Below, piece by piece: positions 1 through 6,791 of a stretch of 11,675 nucleotides of DNA. Position 1 is the first letter of the stretch; every line of letters begins with the position of its first letter. The stretch is taken from positions 1 to 11,675 of the forward strand of contig JAEZXM010000109.1 in assembly GCA_023419875.1 (NCBI GenBank), given 5' to 3'. Source of the stretch: Pseudomonadota bacterium. GTDB taxonomy: Bacteria; Myxococcota; Myxococcia; Myxococcales; Anaeromyxobacteraceae. The position numbers and the translations under genes are program-made. The notes beneath the pieces were generated by a model that saw only the letters and a list, made by a program, of their open reading frames with translations, did no database searches and was not told the origin of the DNA.

Positions 1-1
1 G

Positions 2-853
2 GCCCACCCCGACCGCTTCTTCCAGACGTACATCGCCGAGCAGCAGATGGTGAGCGCCGCGGTGGGGATGCAGGTGTTCGGACTCGTCCCCTTCGCGGCG
101 ACGTTCGCGGCCTTCTTCTCGCGCGCCGACGACCAGATCCGGATGGCGGCGATCTCGCGCGCCCGGCTCTGCCTCTCGGGCTCGCACGCCGGCGTGTCGA
201 TCGGCGAGGACGGGCCTTCGCAGATGGCCCTCGAGGACCTCGCGACGATGCGGGCCGTGCACGGGAGCACGGTCCTCTACCCCTCGTGCGCGGCGTGCAC
301 GGCCGCTCTCGTCCCGCTCATGGCCGACCTGCCCGGGATCAGCTATCTCCGGACGACCCGCGGGAAGACGCCGGTGCTCTACGGCCCCGAGGAGCGGTTC
401 AGCGTTGGCGGAAGCAAGGTGCTGCGCCGTTCAGGCGAGGACCAGGTCGCGGTGCTCGCCGCAGGGATCACGCTCCACGAGGCGCTCCGCGCTCACGATG
501 CGCTCGCGCGCGAGGGCATCCACGTCCGCGTGGTGGACCTCTACTCGGTGAAGCCGATCGACCGGGCCACGGTGGGAGAGTGCGCCGCCGAGTGCCACGG
601 CCGGCTCGTCGTCGCCGAGGACCACCGCCGCGAGGGCGGCCTCGGGGACGCGGTGGCCGAGGTGTTCGACGGCCGTCCCGCGCCGGCGATCACCCGGATC
701 GCGGTGCAGGGGATGCCGGGCTCCGCGACGCCGGAGGAGCTGATGGCGGACGCGGGGATCGACGCGGAGAGCATCGTGCGGGCGGTGCGGAGGGCGATCG
801 GGGTGGAGGCGCGGGCGGGGGAGAGCGCGCGGGTGAGTCCGCCGGCGGAGTGA
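2..853 (+). CDS. tkt: Transketolase, C-terminal part (5' end outside window)
   Basis: Thiamine-diphosphate enzyme of the non-oxidative pentose phosphate pathway that moves two-carbon ketol units between sugar phosphates in the cytoplasm. The open frame runs from base 2 without a start, so only the last 283 of roughly 620 residues are seen. Visible are YIAEQ (residues 10-14), holding the family's catalytic glutamate that contacts the cofactor aminopyrimidine, then a pyrimidine-binding domain with GSHAGVSIGEDGPSQ (60-74), then the C-terminal domain with VAVLAAGITLHEAL and VVDLYSVKPID. The motif reads GEDGPSQ where E. coli-type enzymes have GEDGPTHQ, so this is the subtype that also includes animal transketolases. 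The ATG at 47 is internal, because homology continues upstream to the window edge. The gene is convergent with the LacI-type gene. Family assignment is very secure; the exact sugar substrates are inferred. Confidence 0.95.
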   Translation, partial: AHPDRFFQTYIAEQQMVSAAVGMQVFGLVPFAATFAAFFSRADDQIRMAAISRARLCLSGSHAGVSIGEDGPSQMALEDLATMRAVHGSTVLYPSCAACTAALVPLMADLPGISYLRTTRGKTPVLYGPEERFSVGGSKVLRRSGEDQVAVLAAGITLHEALRAHDALAREGIHVRVVDLYSVKPIDRATVGECAAECHGRLVVAEDHRREGGLGDAVAEVFDGRPAPAITRIAVQGMPGSATPEELMADAGIDAESIVRAVRRAIGVEARAGESARVSPPAE

Positions 854-1036
854 CGCTGCACGTCCACCGTCCCGGCGCGCCGCCGCTCCCGCGATACCAT
901 CTCCGCGGTGCCCGCCCTCCGGGCGCCGGCGCGGCGACCGTCGCCGTACCGGACGCTGCATCGGGATGGCCTCCGACGAGGAGCTCGCGCGCGTCGCGAA
1001 GGTCGCGCGGGGGAAGCGCGCCACCATCACGCTTCG

Positions 1037-2101
1037 CTACGGCTTCCGCGCGGGCCCCGTCGTCTCCCGGATGACGAGCTGCGGGGCGACGACGATCCGC
1101 TCGGCCTCCCGGGCCCACTCCGCCGCCGGCCGGCCGACCTTGGAGAGGACGGCCTGCGCCGCGGTCCGCCCCATCTCGTGCAGCGGCTGGCGCACGGTGG
1201 TGAGCCCGGGGCCCATGTACCCGGCGCTCTCGATGTCGTCGAAGCCGACGACCGACACGTCGGCCGGGACGCGGAGCCCCTGCTCCTCGAGCGCCCGGAT
1301 GGCGCCGATCGCCGAGACGTCGTTGAAGGCGCAGAGCGCGGTGAACCGCTCGCCGGTGGCGAGGAGCTTCCGCGTGACGTCGTAGCCGAGCTGGGCGGTG
1401 GAGGGCGGGACCACGATCGGCTCGACCAGGCGCGGCCGGATTGCGATGCCGAGCTTGCGCGCGACGTCGATTGTGGCGCGCCAGCGCACCTCCGTGTCGG
1501 GCACCTCGGCTGTTCCCTTGATGAAGGCGATCCGCCGGTGGCGGAGCTGGGTCAGGTGGCGGAGGGCGAGGGTCGCCGCGGCGTCGTGGTCGAGCACGAC
1601 GCTGGTCGTGCCCTTCACCGAGTGGTGGCTCGAGACCGTCGCCACGGGGATGGGGAGCTGCTGCTCCCACGGCGCGCTCACCACGATGAGCGCGTCCGCT
1701 CCGCGGTCGGTGAACCCGCGCGCGTACTCGCGGACGCGCTGCGGCTCGAGGTAGTGGCTCGCCACGAAGTGGAAATACCCCTGCCCGGCCAGAAACTCCT
1801 CGATGCCCTGGAGCACGAGGACGTTGTAGCCCTGGCTCACGCCGGGGATCATCACGCCCACGCTGTAGCTCCGGCGCGTCCGGAGGGAGCGCGCCAGGAA
1901 GTTCGGACGGTAGCCGAGCTCCCGCGCCTTGGCGCGGACCCGCTCCTGCGTCGCTGCGGAGATGCCGACCGAGGTGTCGCCCTTGAGGACGAGGGAGACG
2001 GTCGCCGGCGAGAGCCCCAGCATGCCTGCGAGATCGCGGAGCGTCAGCGGCCGGTCCACGGGCACGGTCCGCGACCGCGACCGCGCCTTCGAGCGTTTCA
2101 T
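1037..2101 (-). CDS. LacI-family transcriptional repressor
   Basis: DNA-binding regulator of 354 residues, the usual length for LacI/GalR proteins. After a basic N-terminal tail (KRSKARSRSR) comes the helix-turn-helix (about 19-45, with LSPATVSLVLKG), then a hinge segment (RPNFLARSLRTRRS) and the start of the periplasmic-binding-protein-like effector domain at YSVGVMIP. Later family blocks include GTTSVVLDHDAAATLALRHL, ALCAFNDVSAIGAIRALEEQG and VSVVGFDDIESAGYMGPGLTTVRQPLHEMG. The recognition helix has Leu where LacI itself has Arg22, a common variant that alters operator choice. The start at 2101 is chosen because the helix-turn-helix begins 18 residues later; no good ribosome site is seen. 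Members usually bind a sugar or nucleoside. The ligand and targets here are unknown; the convergent transketolase or a gene outside the window are guesses. Confidence 0.93.
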   Translation of the reverse strand: MKRSKARSRSRTVPVDRPLTLRDLAGMLGLSPATVSLVLKGDTSVGISAATQERVRAKARELGYRPNFLARSLRTRRSYSVGVMIPGVSQGYNVLVLQGIEEFLAGQGYFHFVASHYLEPQRVREYARGFTDRGADALIVVSAPWEQQLPIPVATVSSHHSVKGTTSVVLDHDAAATLALRHLTQLRHRRIAFIKGTAEVPDTEVRWRATIDVARKLGIAIRPRLVEPIVVPPSTAQLGYDVTRKLLATGERFTALCAFNDVSAIGAIRALEEQGLRVPADVSVVGFDDIESAGYMGPGLTTVRQPLHEMGRTAAQAVLSKVGRPAAEWAREAERIVVAPQLVIRETTGPARKP

Positions 2102-2124
2102 GCCCGCATTGTGCCCGCAGGGCG

Positions 2125-2142
2125 GAGGAAGTGCGAGGAAGT
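2125..2142. repeat. Two tandem GAGGAAGT copies between divergent genes
   Basis: GAGGAAGT occurs at 2125-2132 and 2135-2142, separated by GC, so the copies lie 10 bp apart on the same face of the helix. They sit in the 111-bp region between the divergent repressor and bactofilin starts, where promoters and operators would be expected. The sequence shows the repeat; a regulatory role is inference, and chance is possible for 8-mers in purine-rich DNA. Confidence 0.3.
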
Positions 2143-2212
2143 ATGCGAACGGCCGAAACGGGCTTTTCACCGGCGGTGGGAAGGAACGCTGGCGGCCGGC
2201 TGTACGAAGGGC

Positions 2213-2695
2213 ATGGCCCTCTGGAACAACAAGCAGGACACGATGCCCTCTGCGGAGCCCGGCCCTGTGCCCGGGCGTTTCACCCAGATCCCGCCCACCC
2301 GCCAGGAGGACACGCCTCCTGCCCGCCGCGACGACCCGGTGCCGATGGCCGGGGCGCCCTCGAGCGACCTCCTGCTCGGTCCCGGCGCCGAGTTCGACGG
2401 CAAGCTCACGTTCCGCGGCACGCTCCGGATCGACGCCAAGTTCACGGGCTCGATCGTCACGGACGACGTGCTCATCGTGGGCGAGCACGCCCGCATGGAC
2501 GCCGAGATCACCTGTGGCTCCGTCGTGATCCACGGCGAGGTCAACGGCAACGTCCGCGCCACCGGCGCCGTCGAGCTGCGCCACACCGCGAAGCTCCGCG
2601 GCGACGTCACCTCCCCGTCCCTCGTGATCGAGCGCGGCGCGCTCCTCCAGGGCACCGTCCGGCTCGGCGAGAAGGCGGCCAAGGCCACCAAGTAG
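2213..2695 (+). CDS. Bactofilin (polymer-forming cytoskeletal protein)
   Basis: A 160-residue bactofilin (DUF583). These proteins polymerise without nucleotides into filaments that act in cell shape, polarity and chromosome positioning, often at the inner membrane. The N-terminal 50 residues are Pro-rich and disordered and begin MALWNN, a short hydrophobic start like the membrane-contact motif of other bactofilins. The core (about 52-152, from DLLLGPGAEFDGKL to GALLQGTVRL) shows the repeating pattern of short strands of a right-handed beta-helix with regular G-x-[VI] turns (GSIVTDDVLIVGEHARMDAEI, GSVVIHGEVNGNV, GAVELRHTAKLRGDV). A Lys/Ala tail follows. There is no transmembrane segment. The ATG at 2213 has only a poor AAGG-like site; Met11 is the alternative start. 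The gene stands alone between a divergent repressor and a terminator, so it is probably a single-gene unit. Confidence 0.92.
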   Translation: MALWNNKQDTMPSAEPGPVPGRFTQIPPTRQEDTPPARRDDPVPMAGAPSSDLLLGPGAEFDGKLTFRGTLRIDAKFTGSIVTDDVLIVGEHARMDAEITCGSVVIHGEVNGNVRATGAVELRHTAKLRGDVTSPSLVIERGALLQGTVRLGEKAAKATK

Positions 2696-2741
2696 CGCTT
2701 CGCCCGCCCGTCAGGGCGGCTCGCGAGGTCCGTAGAATCCT

Positions 2742-2775
2742 GAAGCCCGCCCGGCTCCCCGCCGGGACGGGCTTC
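2742..2775 (+). terminator. Strong intrinsic terminator after bactofilin
   Basis: GAAGCCCG (2742-2749) pairs with CGGGCTTC (2768-2775), and inside it CCCGGC (2750-2755) pairs with GCCGGG (2761-2766) around a TCCCC loop, with A2767 bulged. The 14-bp stem begins 46 nt after the bactofilin stop and is followed by TTGCGTT, a short U-poor tail. It separates the bactofilin transcript from the rex operon. The hairpin is certain; termination strength is inferred. Confidence 0.75.
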
Positions 2776-2832
2776 TTGCGTTCGCCCGCCGGAGGGTCCC
2801 CGACGTTTATCAGCGCACCCCGGGAATCGTCC

Positions 2833-2862
2833 TTGACGCACCGCTTCTTGTGGCTGTATGTC
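2833..2862 (+). promoter_or_regulatory. Candidate sigma-70 promoter of the rex operon
   Basis: TTGACG at 2833-2838 matches the -35 consensus in 5 of 6 positions. After 18 bp comes TATGTC (2857-2862), a 4-of-6 match to -10. Transcription would begin near 2869-2870, leaving a leader of about 24 nt before the rex ATG at 2893. It is the best promoter-like sequence between the terminator and rex. No alternative sigma-factor signature was seen. Confidence 0.5.
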
Positions 2863-2892
2863 GAGACAAGTTTCTCGATACCGCTTTCTCGA
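2861..2892. promoter_or_regulatory. Candidate operator: inverted and direct TCTCGA repeats
   Basis: TCGAGA (2861-2866) and TCTCGA (2873-2878) form a 6-6-6 inverted repeat. TTTCTCGA occurs at 2871-2878 and again at 2885-2892, 14 bp apart and ending at the rex start codon. The cluster overlaps the predicted -10 and transcription start, the usual place for a repressor. It does not match the known Rex site TTGTGAANNNNTTCACAA, so either this lineage's Rex has another site or another regulator binds here. Confidence 0.4.
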
Positions 2893-3684
2893 ATGGCAAG
2901 CGCACCCACCACCCCGAAGCCCCGCGAGGCCGGCACCGCCAGCATGCGGCGGCTGCCGCTCTACTACCGCTTCGGCCAGCAGCTCCTCGCGGCGGGGGTG
3001 CGAAACGTCTCCTCGAGCCTCCTCGGCCGCGACCTCGGCCTCGACCCGACGCAGGTTCGCAAGGACCTGGAGGCCATCGGGCTTTCGGGCAAGCCCAAGG
3101 TCGGCTTCGGCGTGGCGGACATCCTCCGGGGCATCGAGATCTTCCTCGGCTGGGATCGCCCGAAGCAGGCCGTGATCGCCGGGGCGGGCAGTCTGGGGAG
3201 CGCTCTCCTGCGCTACGACCGTTTTCGCGAGTACGGCATCTCCATCGTTGCCGCGTTCGACACCGACCCCCAGAAGATCGGTGTGCCGATCGGCGGCAAA
3301 GAGGTCTTCCTTCTCGACTCGCTCCCCGGGCGGACGCTCCGGATGGGGGTGCAGCTCGGGATCATCGCCACCCCTCCCCAGGCGGCGCAACGCGTCGCCG
3401 ATCTGATGGTCGAGGGCGGCATCCGGGCGATCTGGAACTTCGCCCCGGTGCACCTGCGGGTCCCCGAGAGCGTCGTCCTCCAGAACGAGGACCTCTGCCA
3501 CTCGCTCGCCACCCTCTCCCTGAAGCTCGCCCGGCGCTCCGCGCTCGCGGGCACCGCGCCCGAGGCGTTCCCGGGAGCGGCCGCGTTCCTCGAGGGCCTG
3601 GCGACGGAGGTCCTCCCGGACTTCGAAGCGGCCGAGGCGGTCGTGGACGCGGCCGGCGATTCCACCCCGCAGGACCAGGAGTGA
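2893..3684 (+). CDS. rex: Redox-sensing transcriptional repressor Rex
   Basis: Rex homodimers bind operators when NAD+ dominates and let go when NADH rises, controlling fermentation and respiration genes. The 263-residue product has an N-terminal winged helix (about 19-85) with RRLPLYYRF and the recognition helix TQVRKDLEAIG, then a Rossmann domain with the nucleotide-binding glycines AGAGSLGSALL (GAGSLG at 97-102), then NFAPVHLRVPESV and DLCHSLATLSLKL, the C-terminal swapped-helix region. Rex proteins usually have about 210-230 residues; here about 38 acidic, Ala-rich residues are added at the C-terminus, and perhaps 17 at the N-terminus. ATG 2893 is used; Met18 (2944) begins closer to the conserved RRLPLYYR block and is a real alternative, since neither has a clear ribosome site. 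It is the first gene of the operon, with its stop 4 nt before the 5S start. Confidence 0.93.
   Translation: MASAPTTPKPREAGTASMRRLPLYYRFGQQLLAAGVRNVSSSLLGRDLGLDPTQVRKDLEAIGLSGKPKVGFGVADILRGIEIFLGWDRPKQAVIAGAGSLGSALLRYDRFREYGISIVAAFDTDPQKIGVPIGGKEVFLLDSLPGRTLRMGVQLGIIATPPQAAQRVADLMVEGGIRAIWNFAPVHLRVPESVVLQNEDLCHSLATLSLKLARRSALAGTAPEAFPGAAAFLEGLATEVLPDFEAAEAVVDAAGDSTPQDQE
3677..3681 (+). promoter_or_regulatory. Ribosome binding site of the 5S gene inside rex
   Basis: AGGAG lies in the last codons of rex, 7 nt before the ATG at 3689. It fixes that start and places the site within rex, so the two genes are probably translationally coupled. Confidence 0.75.
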
Positions 3685-3688
3685 AGTC

Positions 3689-5209
3689 ATGGCGAAGACG
3701 ATCGACGTCACCGAGCTCATCCTCCGCGACGCGCACCAGAGCCTCATGGCGACGCGGATGGCACTCGAGGACATGGTCCCGGCCTGCGAGGACCTCGACA
3801 GGGCCGGGTACTGGTCGGTCGAGTGCTGGGGCGGGGCGACCTTCGACTCCTGCATCCGCTTCCTGAACGAGGACCCCTGGGAGCGGCTGCGCACGTTCCG
3901 GAAGCTCTTGCCCAACACGCGGCTCCAGATGCTGCTCCGCGGCCAGAACCTGCTCGGCTACCGCCACTACGAGGACTCGGTGGTGGACCGGTTCGTGGAG
4001 AAGGCCGCCGAGAACGGGATGGACGTGTTCCGCGTCTTCGACGCGCTCAACGACGTCCGGAACCTCCGCCGCGCCCTCGCCGCCGTCCGGAAGACCGGCA
4101 AGCACGCGCAGGGGACCATCTGCTACACGGTGAGCCCGCTCCACTCGACCAACGACTTCGTCGAGCTGGCGGAGAAGCTCGTCGAGCTGGGCTGCGACTC
4201 GCTCTGCATCAAGGACATGGCGGCGCTGCTCAAGCCGCAGCCTGCCTACGACCTCGTCCGCGGCATCAAGCAGGCGTGCGGCGAGGACGTGCGCGTCCAC
4301 GTCCACGTCCACGCCACCACCGGCGTCACCATGGTGAGCCTCATGAAGGCGATCGAGGCGGGGGCGGACTGCGTGGACACCGCCATCAGCTCGCTCTCGC
4401 TCGGCCCCGGGCACAACCCCACCGAGAGCCTGGTGGAGATGCTCGACGGCACGCCCTACGACACGCGGCTCGACCGCCAGCGCCTGCTCCGGCTGAAGCG
4501 GCACTTCAACGCCGTGCGCCCGCGCTACCAGGAGTACCTCTCCAGCTTCACCGGCGTGGAGACGGAGATCTTCGAGAGCCAGATCCCCGGCGGGATGCTC
4601 TCCAACATGGAGAGCCAGCTCAAGCAGCAGGGCGCGGCCCACCGCCTCGACGAGGTGCTCGGCGAGGTCCCGAACGTGCGCAAGGACGCGGGCTTTCCGC
4701 CGCTCGTCACGCCCTCCTCGCAGATCGTGGGGACCCAGGCCGTCTTCAACGTGCTCATGGGCCGCTACAAGGTGATGACCGGCGAGTTCGCCGATCTCAT
4801 GCTCGGCTACTACGGCGAGACGATCGGCCCGCGCGACCGCGCGGTGATCGCCCAGGCCGCGAAGCAGACCGGCAAGAACCCGATCAATGGCCGGCCCGCG
4901 GATCTGCTGAAGCCCGAGTGGCAGGAGCTCCGCACCGCGGCCATCGCCCTCCCCGGCTGCAACGGCTCGGACGAGGACGTCCTCACCTACGCGATGTTCC
5001 CGCAGGTCGCGCCGAAGTTCTTCGCGACGCGCGACCAGGGGCCGAAGAACCTGGGCAAGGCGCCAGCCGCGTCGGCGGCGCCGCCCGCACCCGCGCCCGC
5101 GGCCGCGACCGAGAACGGCAAGGGACCCAAGAGCCCGGTGACGACCCCGATCACCTACGACGTGAAGCTGAACGGCCGCACCCACCGCGTGACGGTCACG
5201 CCGGCGTGA
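3689..5209 (+). CDS. Transcarboxylase 5S subunit (pyruvate/oxaloacetate carboxyltransferase)
   Basis: Catalyses the keto-acid half of transcarboxylation: CO2 passes between carboxybiotin and pyruvate, giving oxaloacetate. The product has 506 residues; Propionibacterium 5S has 505. The TIM barrel starts with ELILRDAHQS. The expected metal ligands are all present: Asp14, the carbamylated lysine Lys175 (CIKDMAALL), and His206 and His208 (HVHATTG). From memory, each lies nine residues before its 5S counterpart (D23, K184, H215, H217). QSLMATRM, RVFDALNDVRN and the PGGMLSNMESQL block also fit OadA/PycB/5S. After residue 457 comes an Ala/Pro linker, then ITYDVKLNGRTHRVTVTPA (488-506), which resembles the first strands of a biotin domain. 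The biotin lysine itself is missing. No OadB-type membrane subunit follows, so a decarboxylase pump is unlikely. The stop overlaps a possible GTG of the next gene. Confidence 0.92.
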   Translation: MAKTIDVTELILRDAHQSLMATRMALEDMVPACEDLDRAGYWSVECWGGATFDSCIRFLNEDPWERLRTFRKLLPNTRLQMLLRGQNLLGYRHYEDSVVDRFVEKAAENGMDVFRVFDALNDVRNLRRALAAVRKTGKHAQGTICYTVSPLHSTNDFVELAEKLVELGCDSLCIKDMAALLKPQPAYDLVRGIKQACGEDVRVHVHVHATTGVTMVSLMKAIEAGADCVDTAISSLSLGPGHNPTESLVEMLDGTPYDTRLDRQRLLRLKRHFNAVRPRYQEYLSSFTGVETEIFESQIPGGMLSNMESQLKQQGAAHRLDEVLGEVPNVRKDAGFPPLVTPSSQIVGTQAVFNVLMGRYKVMTGEFADLMLGYYGETIGPRDRAVIAQAAKQTGKNPINGRPADLLKPEWQELRTAAIALPGCNGSDEDVLTYAMFPQVAPKFFATRDQGPKNLGKAPAASAAPPAPAPAAATENGKGPKSPVTTPITYDVKLNGRTHRVTVTPA

Positions 5210-5229
5210 ACCGAGGACTCGACGAGATC

Positions 5230-6783
5230 ATGGCCACCCAGGGCATGCAGGAGAGGATCGTGGAGCTGCGCAAGCGCCGCGCCGAGGCGAAGCTCGGCGG
5301 CGGCGCCGACAAGCTCGAGAAGCACCGCGCCGGCGGGAAGCTCACCGCCCGTGAGCGGATCGAGGCGCTCGTCGATCCCGACTCGTTCGAGGAGACGGGG
5401 CTCTTCGCCCGGCACCGGGCGACGGCGCTCGGCATGGAGGGCAAGGACCTGCCCGCCGACGGCGTCGTGACCGGCGCGGCCTCGATCCACGGCCGGCTCG
5501 TCCACCTGGCGAGCCAGGACTTCACGGTGGCCGGCGGATCCGCGGGCGAGATCCACTCGACCAAGGTCGCGGAGATCATGGTCCAGTCGCTCAAGACCGG
5601 GTCGCCGTTCGTCTTCGTCAACGACTCCGGCGGCGCGCGCGTGCAGGAGGGGATCGACTCGCTCTCCGGCTACGGCAAGGTCTTCCACGCCAACGTGATG
5701 CTCTCCGGCGCCGTCCCGCAGATCTCCCTCATCTGCGGCCCGTGCGCCGGCGGCGCGGCCTACAGCCCGGCCCTCACCGACTTCGTCATCCAGACGCGCC
5801 AGGCGCAGATGTTCATCACCGGCCCGCAGGTGATCAAGAGCGTCACCGGCGAGGCCGTCACCGCGGAGGCGCTCGGCGGCCCCGAGGCGCACATGACGCT
5901 TTCGGGCGTCATCCACTTCGTGGCCGAGGACGACCGGCACGCGGTCGCGCTCTGCCAGAAGCTGCTCAGCTTCCTCCCCTCGAACAACCTCGAGGACCCG
6001 CCGCAGGTCGAGGGCGATCGGCACGTCGATCCCAACCCGGCGCTCGACGAGGTCGTCCCCACCGATCCGAAGAAGGGCTACGACGTCCGCCAGGTGATCA
6101 CCGGCGTCGTGGACTTCGGCGACTTCCTCGAGGTCCAGGCCGGCTACGCCACCAACATCGTGGTCGGCTTCGCCCGGATCACCGGCCGGACCGTGGGCGT
6201 CATCGCCAACCAGCCGGCGGTGCAGGCGGGCGTGCTCGACATCAACGCCTCTTCGAAGGCCTCGCGCTTCATCCGGTTCTGCAACGCCTTCAACGTCCCG
6301 CTCCTCACCTTCGTGGACGTGCCCGGCTTCCTCCCGGGCGTCCAGCAGGAGCACGGCGGCATCATCCGGCACGGCGCGAAGATGCTCTTCGCCTACTCGG
6401 CCGCGACCGTCCCGAAGATCACCGTCATCCTCCGCAAGAGCTACGGCGGCGCGTACCTCGCCATGTGCGGCAAGGACCTGGGCGCGGATCGCGTGTTCGC
6501 CTGGCCCACCGCCGAGATCGCGGTGATGGGCGCCGAGGCCGCCGCCGAGATCGTCTTCCGCAAGGAGATCCAGGAGGCCGACGACAAGAAGGCCCGGCGC
6601 AAGGAGCTCGTCGAGCGGTACCGGGAGACCTTCTCGAACCCCTACGTCGCCGCAGGACGGCGGCTGGTGGACGACGTCATCGAGCCCGCGGCCACGCGCC
6701 GGCACGTGGCGCACGCGCTCGAGTACCTGCACACGAAGCGCGAGCTCCGCCCGGCCAAGAAGCACGGGCTCATCCCGCTCTAG
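5230..6783 (+). CDS. mmdA: Transcarboxylase 12S subunit (methylmalonyl-CoA carboxyltransferase)
   Basis: Catalyses the CoA half of the reaction: the carboxyl group of (S)-methylmalonyl-CoA is moved to biotin, giving propionyl-CoA, or the reverse. The 517-residue protein has two crotonase-fold halves. The N-terminal half carries SGGARVQEG (133-141) and GPCAGGAAYSPALTDF (from 170), whose glycines form an oxyanion hole. The C-terminal half carries DVPGFLPG and SYGGAYLAM (404-412), forming the second. It ends RPAKKHGLIPL, as acyl-CoA carboxyltransferases do, and from memory agrees with Propionibacterium 12S along its whole length, including MFITGPQVIKSVTGE and HFVAEDD. ATG 5230 has CGAGGA 12 nt upstream; GTG 5206, overlapping the 5S stop, would add 8 residues and is less likely. 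Propionyl-CoA carboxylase beta and methylmalonyl-CoA decarboxylase alpha are close relatives; 5S next door and no biotin carboxylase in the window favour transcarboxylase. Confidence 0.93.
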   Translation: MATQGMQERIVELRKRRAEAKLGGGADKLEKHRAGGKLTARERIEALVDPDSFEETGLFARHRATALGMEGKDLPADGVVTGAASIHGRLVHLASQDFTVAGGSAGEIHSTKVAEIMVQSLKTGSPFVFVNDSGGARVQEGIDSLSGYGKVFHANVMLSGAVPQISLICGPCAGGAAYSPALTDFVIQTRQAQMFITGPQVIKSVTGEAVTAEALGGPEAHMTLSGVIHFVAEDDRHAVALCQKLLSFLPSNNLEDPPQVEGDRHVDPNPALDEVVPTDPKKGYDVRQVITGVVDFGDFLEVQAGYATNIVVGFARITGRTVGVIANQPAVQAGVLDINASSKASRFIRFCNAFNVPLLTFVDVPGFLPGVQQEHGGIIRHGAKMLFAYSAATVPKITVILRKSYGGAYLAMCGKDLGADRVFAWPTAEIAVMGAEAAAEIVFRKEIQEADDKKARRKELVERYRETFSNPYVAAGRRLVDDVIEPAATRRHVAHALEYLHTKRELRPAKKHGLIPL

Positions 6784-6791
6784 GACCGCGT

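Noticed and set aside
47..853. ATG at 47 as the start of a complete 268-residue gene
   Set aside because: The same frame is open from base 2 and encodes conserved transketolase residues, including the catalytic-glutamate motif, upstream of this ATG.
908..1036. Inverted repeats such as GCCCG-CCCTC-CGGGC between the convergent genes as terminators
   Set aside because: Such short GC palindromes are expected by chance at this composition, and no T-tract follows on either strand.
966..1385. Plus-strand 139-codon frame starting MASDEELARVAK
   Set aside because: Only its first 24 codons are outside the LacI-type gene; the rest is its antisense and low-complexity. No ribosome site and no recognised family.
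2848..2869. TTGT...ACAA in front of rex as a Rex operator
   Set aside because: The half-sites span 22 bp instead of 18, and the inner GAA/TTC bases are missing.
5206..5229. GTG 5206 as start of the 12S gene
   Set aside because: It gives a neat stop-start overlap but no ribosome site; ATG 5230 has a purine-rich site and fits the family N-terminus better.
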